From: RGIG4608 sp045637205 | Lineage (GTDB): Bacteria > Bacillota > Clostridia > Oscillospirales > CAG-272 | DNA: 29,248 bases | Assembly: GCA_045637205.1 (NCBI GenBank) | Contig: JAZTYY010000063.1 | Location: forward strand, 1 to 29,248 | Reading direction: 5' to 3' | Shown: in pieces, positions 15,822-24,139 of the stretch | Layout: the number at the start of each line of letters is the position of its first letter | Numbering within the stretch: position 1 is the stretch's first letter | Translations under genes and position numbers: made by a program | The notes under the pieces: model-generated | Seen by the model: only the letters and a program-made list of their open reading frames with translations | Told to the model about the DNA's origin: nothing | The model's database searches: none

Positions 15822-17030
15822 ATGAAAAAGGCTTTTAATTTATTCATTATTATTTTGTGTTTGACATTGTCAATAGGATTGACATCTTGCGATTCTTCTG
15901 AGACCGAGCTTGCATCCGACGTTGATTTGATTGATGAGGTTGAAGAAGCGCATGTGCACGACGAAACTGAGGCAATTTGCGACGTGCCTGCAGTATGTAT
16001 GGACTGCGGTGAGATAACAATTCAAGCTCTTGAGCATGAGCCAAAGGAGGATGACGGTGATTGCACCATCTCCGTTGATTGTGCAATTTGTGGCGAGGTT
16101 TTGATTCCCGCGGCTACTGAGCACGTTTTTTTGGAGGATGACAATGATTGCACAACCGAGGTTAAATGTGAAAATTGTGATGAAATTTTAGTTAAAGCAA
16201 ACGAGCATAGATTTAAGGGTGAGTGGCTTTCAACTGAAGATGGACATTATCACGTTTGCCGAAACGACAACTGTACAGTCCTTGAAGAAGCAATTGCTCA
16301 CGTTGTAGAAAACTTCACCTGCACCGAGTGTGCTTATTGCTTCCCAATTGACGCAAGGGAGCTCACTCCCGAGGAGCTTAATTTGGCGCTTACCACACAG
16401 CTTGAGGCAAAGAATACGGATATATACGTGCTTCTTTTAGAGGATGCTCCTGCTGAAATGCTTGATGCGGTGAGAAGCGCGTTGCTTGAGACTCCGTACG
16501 TATCTCCAGGCAGCATCAGTCTTACCTTGGCAGGTATAAAGACAATTCACGGCTATAGTGACGGAATCCCTGCTGGTGAGTACATTGTGACACTTGGAGC
16601 AATTAGCTTGCCCGACGTTGTTTCTATTGGAGATTATGCATTCGACCTTTGCATCAATTTAACTGAGCTTAATGCTCCCAAGGTGCAAACAATAGGCAAG
16701 TGGGCATTTGCAAATACTAATATTTCATCAATTGAATTGCCCGAGGCAACGTCCATAGGATACGCTGCATTTATGGGCTCCACAAGTCTTACAAGAGCAG
16801 TTTTGCCCAAGGCGACGAATATTGGTGATATGGCGTTTGACAATACGGCGCTTAGCTCGCTTACCTTGCTTAGTGAGGATGAAATAATCATTTCTGAAAG
16901 TTCACTTGGCTTCCCGAATACAAATTCTGAGGAAATTGATCTTGTATTAAGCTCATCTAAGGTAAATGAGGTGCTTGATGAAATAAGCTGGCTTGGATTT
17001 GAATTTAAGTCCATCAGCTTTGAGGATTGA
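15822..17030 (+). CDS. Lipoprotein with CxxC repeats and LRR_5 domain
   Basis: Predicted surface lipoprotein of 402 residues. The lipobox LTSC places the lipid-modified cysteine at residue 23. An acidic N-terminal half contains about four degenerate repeats with CxxC pairs and conserved His (such as DGDCTISVDCAICGEV, then ATEHVF), ending in GHYHVCRNDNC and FTCTECAYC. These resemble small zinc-ribbon-like repeats common in secreted Clostridia proteins. The C-terminal half (about 240-370) has BspA-like leucine-rich repeats (IGDYAFDLC..LTELNAPKVQTIGKWAFANT). Its ligand is unknown. The ATG follows AAAGGAGAACAAACT. It stands alone with its own promoter and terminator and resembles the 6535-8412 protein only in signal peptide and LRR part. 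Confidence 0.85.
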   Translation: MKKAFNLFIIILCLTLSIGLTSCDSSETELASDVDLIDEVEEAHVHDETEAICDVPAVCMDCGEITIQALEHEPKEDDGDCTISVDCAICGEVLIPAATEHVFLEDDNDCTTEVKCENCDEILVKANEHRFKGEWLSTEDGHYHVCRNDNCTVLEEAIAHVVENFTCTECAYCFPIDARELTPEELNLALTTQLEAKNTDIYVLLLEDAPAEMLDAVRSALLETPYVSPGSISLTLAGIKTIHGYSDGIPAGEYIVTLGAISLPDVVSIGDYAFDLCINLTELNAPKVQTIGKWAFANTNISSIELPEATSIGYAAFMGSTSLTRAVLPKATNIGDMAFDNTALSSLTLLSEDEIIISESSLGFPNTNSEEIDLVLSSSKVNEVLDEISWLGFEFKSISFED

Positions 17031-17043
17031 ACAAATAACAAAA

Positions 17044-17076
17044 TAGAAGCGGTGAGCTGATTGCTCACCGCTTCTA
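17044..17076. terminator. Bidirectional terminator
   Basis: TAGAAGCGGTGAGC (17044-17057) and GCTCACCGCTTCTA (17063-17076) form a 14-bp stem with loop TGATT. TTTTATTT follows on the plus strand and TTTTGTTATTTG on the minus strand. It lies between the convergent lipoprotein and kinase genes. Confidence 0.92.
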
Positions 17077-17078
17077 TT

Positions 17079-18302
17079 TTATTTAGCTTTTCTTGCTTTT
17101 AATTTAATGGTAAATGTTGTGCCGTCCTCTTCATTTGATTCAACTGAGAGCTTGCAGCCAAGCATATCGCATTTCTTTTTTGCAATTGAAAGGCCAAGAC
17201 CGTGGCCACCAACCTTTCTTTCCTTGCTGGTGCGATAGAAACGTTCAAATATGTGTGGGATTTCATCAGGGGAGATGTATTCACCGTGATTGTTGATTGT
17301 AAAGTATGTCTTTTTGCCCGTTTGATAAAGAGCAACACTGATTTTTCCGTTTTCTTCACTATATTTTATAGCATTATCGAAAAGAATTTCAAGCACCTTT
17401 GAGAAGGTGGGGGCGTGAGTTCTTGCAAAAATATTTGGTTGAATACCACTTTCAATTTTAAGATTTTTTTCAAAAGCAACAACCTCAAATTGAAGGATTG
17501 AGTTTTCAACCAATTCACTAAGGTCGACCTCACCGATTCTAAGCTCGTCCCTTGCGGCTTCACTCTTTGCAAGCTCAAGCATCTTGTTGACAAGATCACT
17601 CATTCTTCCTGCTTCCTCGGTAGTGCTTTCAATCCATTTCATTTGTGATTCAACAGTTTGATCCTTGTGTGAGGCAATGATATTGTTGTTAGCCAAAATT
17701 ACCGTTAGAGGTGTTTTAAGGTCGTGAGATGCGTCAGCCAAGAATTGCTTTTGCTGTTCCCAAGCCTTTTCAACGGGAGCAAGGGCTATGCTTGCAAAAC
17801 GGATGCTGATTGCCCAAAATACAAGCAAAAAGATAAATGCTGCAAGCGCACCAAGTGAAAGATTTTCAGTAAGGCGCTCCTTTAGATGTTCACGAGAGAG
17901 GAAGGAGATTAAATATCCGCCATCCGTTGACTTTCGCATAAAGCTGATTTCTTTTTCATCGTGATTTCCACGTTCGGATTCCGAATTCATTGCATATTCA
18001 ATCAATACCTTTAAGGTATCCTCTTGAGTGTTATTTTCGGTTTGATTTAATACCGTGCCGTTCTCATCGACAAAAACGGTGAACGAAACGTTATATATCT
18101 TATCTTCCGGGATTAGCGTATCAATGCTATCCTCAAAGAAAATATCCTTGGATTTTTCCGTATTTTCTTTAAGAGTGTTTGTAATTTTGGTTTCTTCAAT
18201 TATGTATGTGATGATTGAAAAAGCGGCAAACAAAAGAGCAAACACAATTCCCAAGATGAGCATATTGTGAAGAATCAATCGTATTTTTAATTTCTTTAAC
18301 AT
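17079..18302 (-). CDS. Sensor histidine kinase of a two-component system
   Basis: Membrane histidine kinase, 407 residues. Two membrane helices (about 12-35 and 148-170) enclose an extracytoplasmic sensor region of about 110 residues. The HisKA box is ASHDLKTPL with H193 as the phosphate-accepting residue, the N box is LFDNAIKYS (N310) and the glycine-rich lid is GGHGLGLSIAK (365-375). The first G box reads NNHGEYI where many kinases have DNGxGI. No clear HAMP domain is seen; the helix runs almost directly into HisKA. The ATG lies 3 bases past the regulator stop, with AAGGG inside the end of that gene, so the two are translationally linked. Signal unknown; the divergent VTC operon is the obvious target. 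Confidence 0.93.
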   Translation of the reverse strand: MLKKLKIRLILHNMLILGIVFALLFAAFSIITYIIEETKITNTLKENTEKSKDIFFEDSIDTLIPEDKIYNVSFTVFVDENGTVLNQTENNTQEDTLKVLIEYAMNSESERGNHDEKEISFMRKSTDGGYLISFLSREHLKERLTENLSLGALAAFIFLLVFWAISIRFASIALAPVEKAWEQQKQFLADASHDLKTPLTVILANNNIIASHKDQTVESQMKWIESTTEEAGRMSDLVNKMLELAKSEAARDELRIGEVDLSELVENSILQFEVVAFEKNLKIESGIQPNIFARTHAPTFSKVLEILFDNAIKYSEENGKISVALYQTGKKTYFTINNHGEYISPDEIPHIFERFYRTSKERKVGGHGLGLSIAKKKCDMLGCKLSVESNEEDGTTFTIKLKARKAK

Positions 18303-18305
18303 AAT

Positions 18306-18986
18306 TTATACCCTTGAAGTTAATTTATAGCCGAGCTTTTTGGCTGATAAAATTTCAACGTTGGATTCAACGAAGGTGAGTTTTTTTCTTAAGAATGAAA
18401 CGTATGCTTCAACGTTGTTGTCACCTGCATCTGAATCATAGCCCCAAATTTTTGTAATGATATCCTGCTTTGAAATGATGACCTCGGGCTTTGAAATGAA
18501 CATTTTAAGCAGCTCACACTCCTTAAAGTTTAGATGAATGCTTTTAAGACTTTTTGAGCAAGATAATTTTGACTGGTCGATGTGAAGTGTGATATCAGAA
18601 TATCTCATTTCGTCAAGGATTACCTCACCGCGACGTCTTGTTAACACGCGCAAGCGCGCCATAAGCTCCTCGGGTGAGAAGGGCTTTGTCATGTAGTCGT
18701 CAGCGCCTGCATCAAGTCCGCGCACCTTGTCATAAACGGTGTCCTTAGCGGTGAGCATGAGCACGGGAGTGGTGATTCTTTTCTTGCGGAGCTCAAGGCA
18801 AACGTCAAAGCCGTTCATTGTGGGAAGCATAACGTCAAGAATAATGCAATCATATATTCCACTTTCTCCGTATGCAAGCCCATCGGCGCCGTCATATACC
18901 ACGTCGACCATATATTTGTTTTCGATAAGAATATGAGAAAGCGCATCTGCCAAGCGCTTTTCATCTTCAACGATAAGTATATTCAT
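18306..18986 (-). CDS. OmpR/PhoB-family response regulator
   Basis: DNA-binding response regulator of 226 residues. The receiver domain carries the acidic pair E7-D8, the phosphorylated D51 (IILDVMLP), the conserved T in MLTAKD and the K in MTKPF. A winged-helix domain fills the C-terminal half (about 130-226), ending in VSFLRKKL and GYKLTSRV. I start at the ATG at 18986 (MNILIVEDEK), which follows AAAGAGAGATTACA; the frame extends 16 codons upstream but that part contains the promoter region. It is cotranscribed with the kinase at 17079-18302. Confidence 0.95.
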   Translation of the reverse strand: MNILIVEDEKRLADALSHILIENKYMVDVVYDGADGLAYGESGIYDCIILDVMLPTMNGFDVCLELRKKRITTPVLMLTAKDTVYDKVRGLDAGADDYMTKPFSPEELMARLRVLTRRRGEVILDEMRYSDITLHIDQSKLSCSKSLKSIHLNFKECELLKMFISKPEVIISKQDIITKIWGYDSDAGDNNVEAYVSFLRKKLTFVESNVEILSAKKLGYKLTSRV

Positions 18987-19022
18987 TGTAATCTCTCTTT
19001 CAAAAATTAGTACTGTAAGGTT

Positions 19023-19051
19023 ATTATAGTACATATTGCGCTTTTGTACAA
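19023..19051 (-). promoter_or_regulatory. Promoter of the two-component system, with inverted repeat
   Basis: TTGTAC (19046-19051), 17-bp spacer, TATAAT (19023-19028) on the minus strand. GTACA (19029-19033) and TGTAC (19045-19049) form an inverted repeat that exactly brackets the spacer, so a protein bound there would cover the promoter. Confidence 0.75.
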
Positions 19052-19130
19052 GAGATTTTGCGTGAAAAGTCTTAAAAAATATATAAAATCATATAAAAAA
19101 GTGGTTTTGTGAGTGTTTTTGATTAAATTT

Positions 19131-19145
19131 TTAGGTTTTTTTAAG
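19131..19145 (+). promoter_or_regulatory. Possible response-regulator box upstream of the VTC operon
   Basis: TTAGG (19131-19135) and TTAAG (19141-19145) repeat in direct orientation 10 bp apart, ending 8 bases before the -35 hexamer. OmpR-family regulators usually bind direct repeats about one helix turn apart just upstream of -35. The match is short and the region is A+T-rich, so chance is possible. Confidence 0.3.
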
Positions 19146-19153
19146 TTTAAAGA

Positions 19154-19182
19154 TTTACAATATAGTATATTTATGTTATAAT
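19154..19182 (+). promoter_or_regulatory. Promoter of the VTC operon
   Basis: TTTACA (19154-19159), 17-bp spacer, TATAAT (19177-19182). The start would be about 25 bases before the ATG at 19212. Confidence 0.85.
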
Positions 19183-19211
19183 AATATAATATGGGAGAAA
19201 GGAGATAGAAA

Positions 19212-19910
19212 ATGTCGGATATCATGATATTCAAAAGGTATGAAAAGAAATACCTTTTAGATAAAAGTGAATACGAGAGATTGATGTCTATAATCGGTGA
19301 AAAGCTTGTGCCCGACGTTCACGGCAAAAATACACTTTGTTCACTCTATCTCGACACACCTGATTTTCTTCTGATTCGAAATTCTATTGATGCAATTTCC
19401 TATAAAGAAAAGCTTAGAATGAGGAGCTATGGAATTCCCGGAAGTGAGAAAACTATCTTCTTTGAAATCAAGAAAAAATATAAGCGTGTGGTTTACAAGC
19501 GCCGTGTCTCAATGACTCCGGAGGAGGCAGTTGAATACATCGAAACGGGAGTTATGCCCTTTGATTCTCAGATTATGCGCGAGATAGATTATCTTATGAA
19601 ATTCTATCGTCAACCGAAGCCAAACGTTTGCATTCTTTGTGAAAGGGAGGCGTTCTTCGATGAGAACAATCCTGACGTGCGTTTGACCTTTGATGAGAAT
19701 TTGCGCTATCGATTTGGATTTCCCAATGCCGAAAATATTGGTGAGGGAACACCGATAGTTGGCAAAAACCAATATATTCTTGAAATTAAGACTCCTGGCG
19801 CTATGCCGTTGTGGCTTGCGCGTGCGCTTTCGGAGTGCAAGATATACCCAAGATCATTTTCTAAATACGCGCATGCATACTTTGATATTATGAAACAAGA
19901 GAGGGAGTAA
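19212..19910 (+). CDS. VTC-domain polyphosphate polymerase
   Basis: Predicted cytosolic polyphosphate polymerase, 232 residues, made of one VTC domain. In yeast Vtc4 this fold makes polyphosphate from ATP in a basic tunnel. The expected charged positions are visible: RYEKKYLL (9-16), KLRMRSYG (67-74), FFEIKKK (83-89), YKRRVS (95-100), CERE (143-146), VRLTFDENLRYR (156-167), EIKTPG (191-196) and RSFSKYA (214-220). The ATG follows AAAGGAGATAGAAA. It is first in an operon with a DUF4956 membrane protein 3 bases downstream and a beta-helix lipoprotein, a grouping I recall from other Firmicutes. The function is inferred from the family. Confidence 0.88.
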   Translation: MSDIMIFKRYEKKYLLDKSEYERLMSIIGEKLVPDVHGKNTLCSLYLDTPDFLLIRNSIDAISYKEKLRMRSYGIPGSEKTIFFEIKKKYKRVVYKRRVSMTPEEAVEYIETGVMPFDSQIMREIDYLMKFYRQPKPNVCILCEREAFFDENNPDVRLTFDENLRYRFGFPNAENIGEGTPIVGKNQYILEIKTPGAMPLWLARALSECKIYPRSFSKYAHAYFDIMKQERE

Positions 19911-19913
19911 ATT

Positions 19914-20579
19914 ATGAATATTTTTAGCAATATTTTTATTGAGGGACTTACACTTAACACCTACCTTTTAAGTGCTGGAATTGCACTTGTGTGTGGTTTG
20001 TTGGTTGCAATTGTAAGCTCAATTCGTTCACACACAACCAATAGCTTTCGCGTTACACTTGTAATTTTGCCATTTGCAGTTCAAACTGTAATGCTTATGG
20101 TTAATGGCAGCATCGGTATGGGTATTGCGGTTGCAGGTGCTTTTTCACTTGTTAGATTCCGTTCACTTCCTGCAAAGGCAAGAGATATTATCTCAATTTT
20201 CGTTGCTATGACTGCAGGTCTTGCTTGCGCTGCAGGATCAGTTGGAATTGCCGTACTCTTTACAGTAATTGCATGTGCCTTGTTCTTACTTTTGACAAAC
20301 ATCAAAATCAAGAGTGACAGAGCGCAGGAGCTTCGAATCACAATTCCCGAAAACATCAATTTTGTTGGTGCATTTGACGATCTCTTTGAAAAGTATACTT
20401 CAAGAAATGAGCTTCTTTCAGTAAAGAGTGCAAATATGGGCAGTCTTTATAAGCTTACATATAGAATTGAAATGAAGAATGAAAACGAAATTCGTGAATT
20501 TATCGACGAGCTTCGTGTTCGCAACGGTAATCTTGAAATTGCTATTTTCAAGATTGAAGGAAATGTAGAGGAATTATAA
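19914..20579 (+). CDS. DUF4956 family membrane protein
   Basis: Membrane protein of 221 residues with about four helices in the first 125 residues, including the small-residue-rich stretch GIAVAGAFSLVRFRSLPAKARD that is typical of DUF4956. The C-terminal ~90 residues are soluble with a ferredoxin-like alternation of strands and helices (LRITIPENINF to LEIAIFKIEG). No enzymatic motif is known. The ribosome site (AGAGGGAG) overlaps the VTC stop region, and its stop codon overlaps the next start in TAATG, so all three genes are translationally coupled. By position it could be the membrane partner of the polymerase, as Vtc1-type helices are in yeast; this is inference. Confidence 0.82.
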   Translation: MNIFSNIFIEGLTLNTYLLSAGIALVCGLLVAIVSSIRSHTTNSFRVTLVILPFAVQTVMLMVNGSIGMGIAVAGAFSLVRFRSLPAKARDIISIFVAMTAGLACAAGSVGIAVLFTVIACALFLLLTNIKIKSDRAQELRITIPENINFVGAFDDLFEKYTSRNELLSVKSANMGSLYKLTYRIEMKNENEIREFIDELRVRNGNLEIAIFKIEGNVEEL

Positions 20580-22234
20580 TGAAAAATATAAAGTTATTCT
20601 TTGTTATAGCTTGTCTTGTTTTGTCAATACTTCTCTTGTGCTCCTGTGGTGAAAATCAAGATATTTCGGGTGGCTCATCAAGTGAGGTTAATACTGATGA
20701 AATGAGCGCTGATTACAACGAAAGTGCCGCTGTTAAGATAGTATTTTCTGATAACAGTGCAAGTGTTAAGGGACTTGGAGCATCTGCAACGGGTGCTGAC
20801 GTTCGCATTGGCTCACAGGGAACGTACATCCTTTCGGGTAGCACAAGCTCTGGCTCACTTGTAATCGATGCCTCAAAGGCAATCATAAGAATCGTGCTTG
20901 ACAACGTTTCAATTACTAACACTGATGGCCCTGCCATTTGGATTAAGAATGCCTCAAAGGTTATTTTTACACTCCCTGACGGCACAAATAGTGTTTTGAC
21001 TGACGGTGATGCATACGAGATCAAGGAAGTGACCACTCTTATTGATGGCACAATCTTTGCAAAATCCGACCTTGCCTTCAATGGCACAGGAACACTCACA
21101 GTTAACGGAAACAACGCGCACGGAATCGTTGGTAAGGACGGACTTACCATTGTAAACAGTAATATTAACGTTACTTCAACCGGTGCAGGCATTTGCGGTA
21201 AGGATTATATTAAGTCTATTAATGCCAATCTCAATATTAATGCAGGTACTGACGGACTTCGTTCTGACAATATGACTCAGATGAACAAGGGTTATATAAC
21301 TATTCAGGGTGGTACTTATAATATTACGTCCGAAAATGATGCAATTCAGGCATATAGCTTGGCTAAAATAGAAAGCGGTAGCTTCAATATCAAAACAACG
21401 TCAACCGACCCCTTGGCTTCATCAAAGGGTGTAAAGGCTACGTTGGCAGTTGATATTTCGGGTGGTAGCTTTGTTATTGATTCAGTTGATGATAGCGTGC
21501 ACTCAGACGGTAACGTTGTTATTTCGGGTGGTGAATTGTCAATTTCAAGTAATGACGATGGTATTCATGCGAATAAGGAGCTTGCTATTTCAGGTGGCAA
21601 GGTAGTTATCAACAAGTCCTATGAGGGACTTGAGGCATCCGTGGTTAAGCTTTACGGAGGTCATATTGAGATAACTTCAAGTGATGACGGAATTAACTCT
21701 GCAGGTGGCAACGACCAAAGTGGTGGTAGCGATTCCTTTGACGGCACGAGCGGTATTGACGTGGCTGCGGGATATATTGTTATCCACAGTGGTGCTGACG
21801 GAATTGACGTTTTGGGCCCATTCAATATGACGGGCGGAGTACTTATTATCGATGGCCCATCAAAAGAGAAGAGTGGTGCGCTTGATTTTGGCTCATCCTC
21901 ATCAATCACGGGTGGTATTATCGTAGCTCTTGGCTTCAGCAAAGAGCCAGAAACATTTGAAAGAGCATCTCAGGGAATTGCTCTTGTGGAGAATAACGGT
22001 GCGTATGCTGCAGGTGACGTTATAAGTGTTTGCGACACAAACGGAAGCGTTATTTTCGCATTCACATCCACAAGAACATTTAATGGCATGCTTATTTCAG
22101 CTCCTGAATTCCAGCCAGGCAATTCAGTTGCAATTTATAAAAACGCAAACGTTGTGGGACTTGACCAAAACGGCTTTGCAAAGGGAACAACTCAAACAGG
22201 TGGAACACTTGTTAGTGAGTTGAATTTTCAGTAA
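20579..22234 (+). CDS. Cthe_2159-like carbohydrate-binding beta-helix lipoprotein
   Basis: Predicted surface lipoprotein, 551 residues. The signal peptide ends in LCSC with the modified cysteine at residue 23. The rest is a parallel beta-helix-like repeat protein with recurring ISGG.F.I.S.DDGIH and GGTYNI turns (for example DDSVH, DDGIHAN, DDGINSAGG, ADGIDVLG). These acidic turns fit calcium binding. The pattern matches the DUF4353/Cthe_2159 family, whose Clostridium thermocellum founder binds cellulose and pectin-like polymers. The ATG overlaps the DUF4956 stop codon. The C-terminal ~90 residues (from about QGIALVENN) form a separate beta domain. Whether it binds sugar polymers or polyphosphate is open. 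Confidence 0.85.
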   Translation: MKNIKLFFVIACLVLSILLLCSCGENQDISGGSSSEVNTDEMSADYNESAAVKIVFSDNSASVKGLGASATGADVRIGSQGTYILSGSTSSGSLVIDASKAIIRIVLDNVSITNTDGPAIWIKNASKVIFTLPDGTNSVLTDGDAYEIKEVTTLIDGTIFAKSDLAFNGTGTLTVNGNNAHGIVGKDGLTIVNSNINVTSTGAGICGKDYIKSINANLNINAGTDGLRSDNMTQMNKGYITIQGGTYNITSENDAIQAYSLAKIESGSFNIKTTSTDPLASSKGVKATLAVDISGGSFVIDSVDDSVHSDGNVVISGGELSISSNDDGIHANKELAISGGKVVINKSYEGLEASVVKLYGGHIEITSSDDGINSAGGNDQSGGSDSFDGTSGIDVAAGYIVIHSGADGIDVLGPFNMTGGVLIIDGPSKEKSGALDFGSSSSITGGIIVALGFSKEPETFERASQGIALVENNGAYAAGDVISVCDTNGSVIFAFTSTRTFNGMLISAPEFQPGNSVAIYKNANVVGLDQNGFAKGTTQTGGTLVSELNFQ

Positions 22235-22240
22235 ATAAAA

Positions 22241-22265
22241 TAGCTCCCTTAATTTAAGGGAGCTA
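22241..22265. terminator. Terminator between convergent genes
   Basis: TAGCTCCCTT (22241-22250) pairs with AAGGGAGCTA (22256-22265) around AATTT. TTTTATTTA follows on the minus strand, so it mainly serves the small minus-strand gene; the plus-strand T-run is poor. Confidence 0.8.
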
Positions 22266-22277
22266 AGAAATATTATT

Positions 22278-22520
22278 TTAGGGTATCAATTCACCGTCAA
22301 CGGTAAGTGTTGCATCCTTATTCTTGGCAATTGAAATTATTGCTCTTTCACTTCCAAGCATGAAAACCTCTTGACTTTCACCAAAAAGCTTTGCGGAGTG
22401 AATGGGATATACTCTATCATTTATTTTGATTTTAGCTTTTGAGAAAAGCGTTCTTGACATATATATTACAGAATGAGTTTCTCCATTAAGCTCAATTGAC
22501 CATTTTTTAATTTTTGCCAT
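22278..22520 (-). CDS. Small beta-rich protein, FAIM-like pattern
   Basis: Hypothetical protein of 80 residues with no signal peptide or membrane helix. It is predicted to be all beta: KKWSIELNGETHSVIY, then KIKINDRVYP, EVFMLGSERAIISIAK and DATLTVDGELIP. The W near the start, the G.E.F..G..RA.I.I core and the closing L.VDG resemble the FAIM beta-sandwich; I offer that only as a possibility. A ribosome site (AAGGAGATAACT) precedes the ATG and a near-perfect promoter lies upstream, so it is a real gene. It stands alone. Confidence 0.8.
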   Translation of the reverse strand: MAKIKKWSIELNGETHSVIYMSRTLFSKAKIKINDRVYPIHSAKLFGESQEVFMLGSERAIISIAKNKDATLTVDGELIP

Positions 22521-22551
22521 AGTTATCTCCTTGTGGTTTTAATCTATGGAT

Positions 22552-22580
22552 ATTTTAACACAAAGACAAATCGTTGTCAA
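22552..22580 (-). promoter_or_regulatory. Promoter of the small beta-rich protein gene
   Basis: TTGACA (22575-22580), 17-bp spacer, TAAAAT (22552-22557). Its -35 lies only 11 bases from the ribosome site of the divergent DUF5685 gene. I see no good plus-strand promoter for DUF5685 in the short gap; that promoter may lie within the 22278 gene. Confidence 0.85.
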
Positions 22581-22604
22581 TAATTAATTAAGGAGGGAAA
22601 AAAT

Positions 22605-23498
22605 ATGTTTGGTTACGTAATCGTTGATAAACCCTCTTTGCGCATTCGCGAATATGATTATTACAGGGCAACCTATTGTGGACTTTGTCACACCATGGGT
22701 AAATGTACGGGTTGCTTGTCAAGATTAACGCTTAGCTATGATATTACCTTCTTCGCTCTTTTAAGAGAGATGATTAGTGGCACAAAGGTTGAGTTTGTTA
22801 AAAAGAGATGTGTAAGGCATCCAATAAAGAAGATAGAAACCGTTCAAATAAATTCGGAGTTAGAATATTCCGCGTGCGTCGGTGCTCAGCTTGCATTTGG
22901 CAAGATAGTTGACAACGTAAACGATGAAAAGGGAATTAAGCGCCTTGTTGCAAGAGTTTGCCAAGCTCTTTTTGGAAGAATGGATATGAAATCCTTTGAT
23001 ATGATTCCTTCAATGGCTGATTTCATATCTAAAAAGCTTGATTTGATAGTACAAATTGAGGATGAGAAGATTGCATCAATTGATGCTCCTGCTGAGGTTT
23101 TTGGTGATTTAATGGCAGGACTTTTATCCTATGAGCTTGAGGGTAATAAAAAGCTTATAGCTGAAAAGATAGGCAAGAGAATTGGACGTTGGATTTATAT
23201 CGTTGACGCGTTTGACGATTATGATTCTGATAGAAAAAGTGGAAGCTACAACCCATTTGTTGAGCTTTATGACGGCAAGGATTTTACTGATGATGACCTT
23301 GTTTCAATATCTAAAATGCTTGAGGCGGAGTTGTCACTTGCATTCTCGGCAATTGAATTGCTTGACGATGACAATGACAAAAACCGTTCTGAAATTGTAA
23401 AGAACATTTTATGCCTTGGAATGCCTGCAAGCGTTGAAAGAATTTGCAAAAAGAAAACCAAAAAAGAAAAAGACAATAAAAAAGAAGACAAAAACTAA
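22605..23498 (+). CDS. DUF5685 family protein
   Basis: Cytosolic protein of 297 residues that I recognise as DUF5685; its function is not known. The start MFGYVIVDKPSLRIREYDYYRATYCGLC is characteristic. Cysteines occur at 25, 28, 34 and 37 (YCGLCHTMGKCTGC) and could bind a metal. The rest looks all-alpha with two acid-rich motifs, DNVNDE (103-108) and DAFDDYDSD (201-209), followed by GSYNPF. The last 20 residues are a lysine-rich tail. The ATG follows AAGGAGGGAAAAAAT. It is followed after 21 bases by a J-domain gene, an arrangement I recall from other Clostridia. Confidence 0.85.
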   Translation: MFGYVIVDKPSLRIREYDYYRATYCGLCHTMGKCTGCLSRLTLSYDITFFALLREMISGTKVEFVKKRCVRHPIKKIETVQINSELEYSACVGAQLAFGKIVDNVNDEKGIKRLVARVCQALFGRMDMKSFDMIPSMADFISKKLDLIVQIEDEKIASIDAPAEVFGDLMAGLLSYELEGNKKLIAEKIGKRIGRWIYIVDAFDDYDSDRKSGSYNPFVELYDGKDFTDDDLVSISKMLEAELSLAFSAIELLDDDNDKNRSEIVKNILCLGMPASVERICKKKTKKEKDNKKEDKN

Positions 23499-23519
23499 TT
23501 TATATATAGGAGAGATATA

Positions 23520-24134
23520 ATGAGAGATCCATATCAGGTGCTTGGTGTTTCACCAAATGCAACAGACGAAGAAATCAAGGACGCTTATCGCGCTCTTGTT
23601 AAAAAATATCATCCCGACAAGTTTGCTGACAGCGACCTTGCTGACCTTGCAAACGAAAAAATGAAAGAGGTTAATGCGGCTTACGATGAAATTCAAAAGA
23701 TGAGAAACGGCAATAACCAAAGTCGTGCTTCATACGGTGGTGGATTTAATCCCGGTAGCTCATCAAGTAGTGAATTTTATACAAGAGTTCGTCAGCTTAT
23801 CAATTCGGGTAATATGTTTGAGGCTGAGCAAATGCTTATTTCAACACCTCAAAACACAAGAAATGCCGAATGGCACTATCTTTATGCTTGCGTAATGGTA
23901 AAGAAGGGATATTATGCCGATGCTCAAAGATATTTCGATATGGCTTGTAATATGGAGCCTGACAATCAGGAATATCAAAATGCAAGAAATATGTTCCGTT
24001 CAAGAAGTCAGCAGCACGGCTCTTATAGAACGTATCAGTCAAACGGATGCTGCGAACTTGACTGCTGTACATCTCTTATTTGTGCTGACTGCTGCTGTGA
24101 ATGTATGGGTGGCGACCTTATCGCTTGTTGCTAA
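23520..24134 (+). CDS. J-domain protein with TPR-like region and Cys-rich tail
   Basis: DnaJ-like co-chaperone of 204 residues. The J domain (1-65) has the HPD motif at 31-33 that stimulates DnaK ATPase. A Gly/Ser linker follows (YGGGFNPGSSSSS), then a TPR-like helical region (about 85-160, with YADAQRYFDMACNMEPDN). The tail has eleven cysteines in the last 30 residues (CCELDCCTSLICADCCCEC, then GGDLIACC), which suggests metal or membrane-proximal binding. It lacks the zinc-finger and C-terminal domains of DnaJ, so it is a specialised co-chaperone. The ATG follows AGGAGAGATATA. It lies between DUF5685 and a membrane protein in one operon. Confidence 0.9.
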   Translation: MRDPYQVLGVSPNATDEEIKDAYRALVKKYHPDKFADSDLADLANEKMKEVNAAYDEIQKMRNGNNQSRASYGGGFNPGSSSSSEFYTRVRQLINSGNMFEAEQMLISTPQNTRNAEWHYLYACVMVKKGYYADAQRYFDMACNMEPDNQEYQNARNMFRSRSQQHGSYRTYQSNGCCELDCCTSLICADCCCECMGGDLIACC

Positions 24135-24139
24135 AAGCT

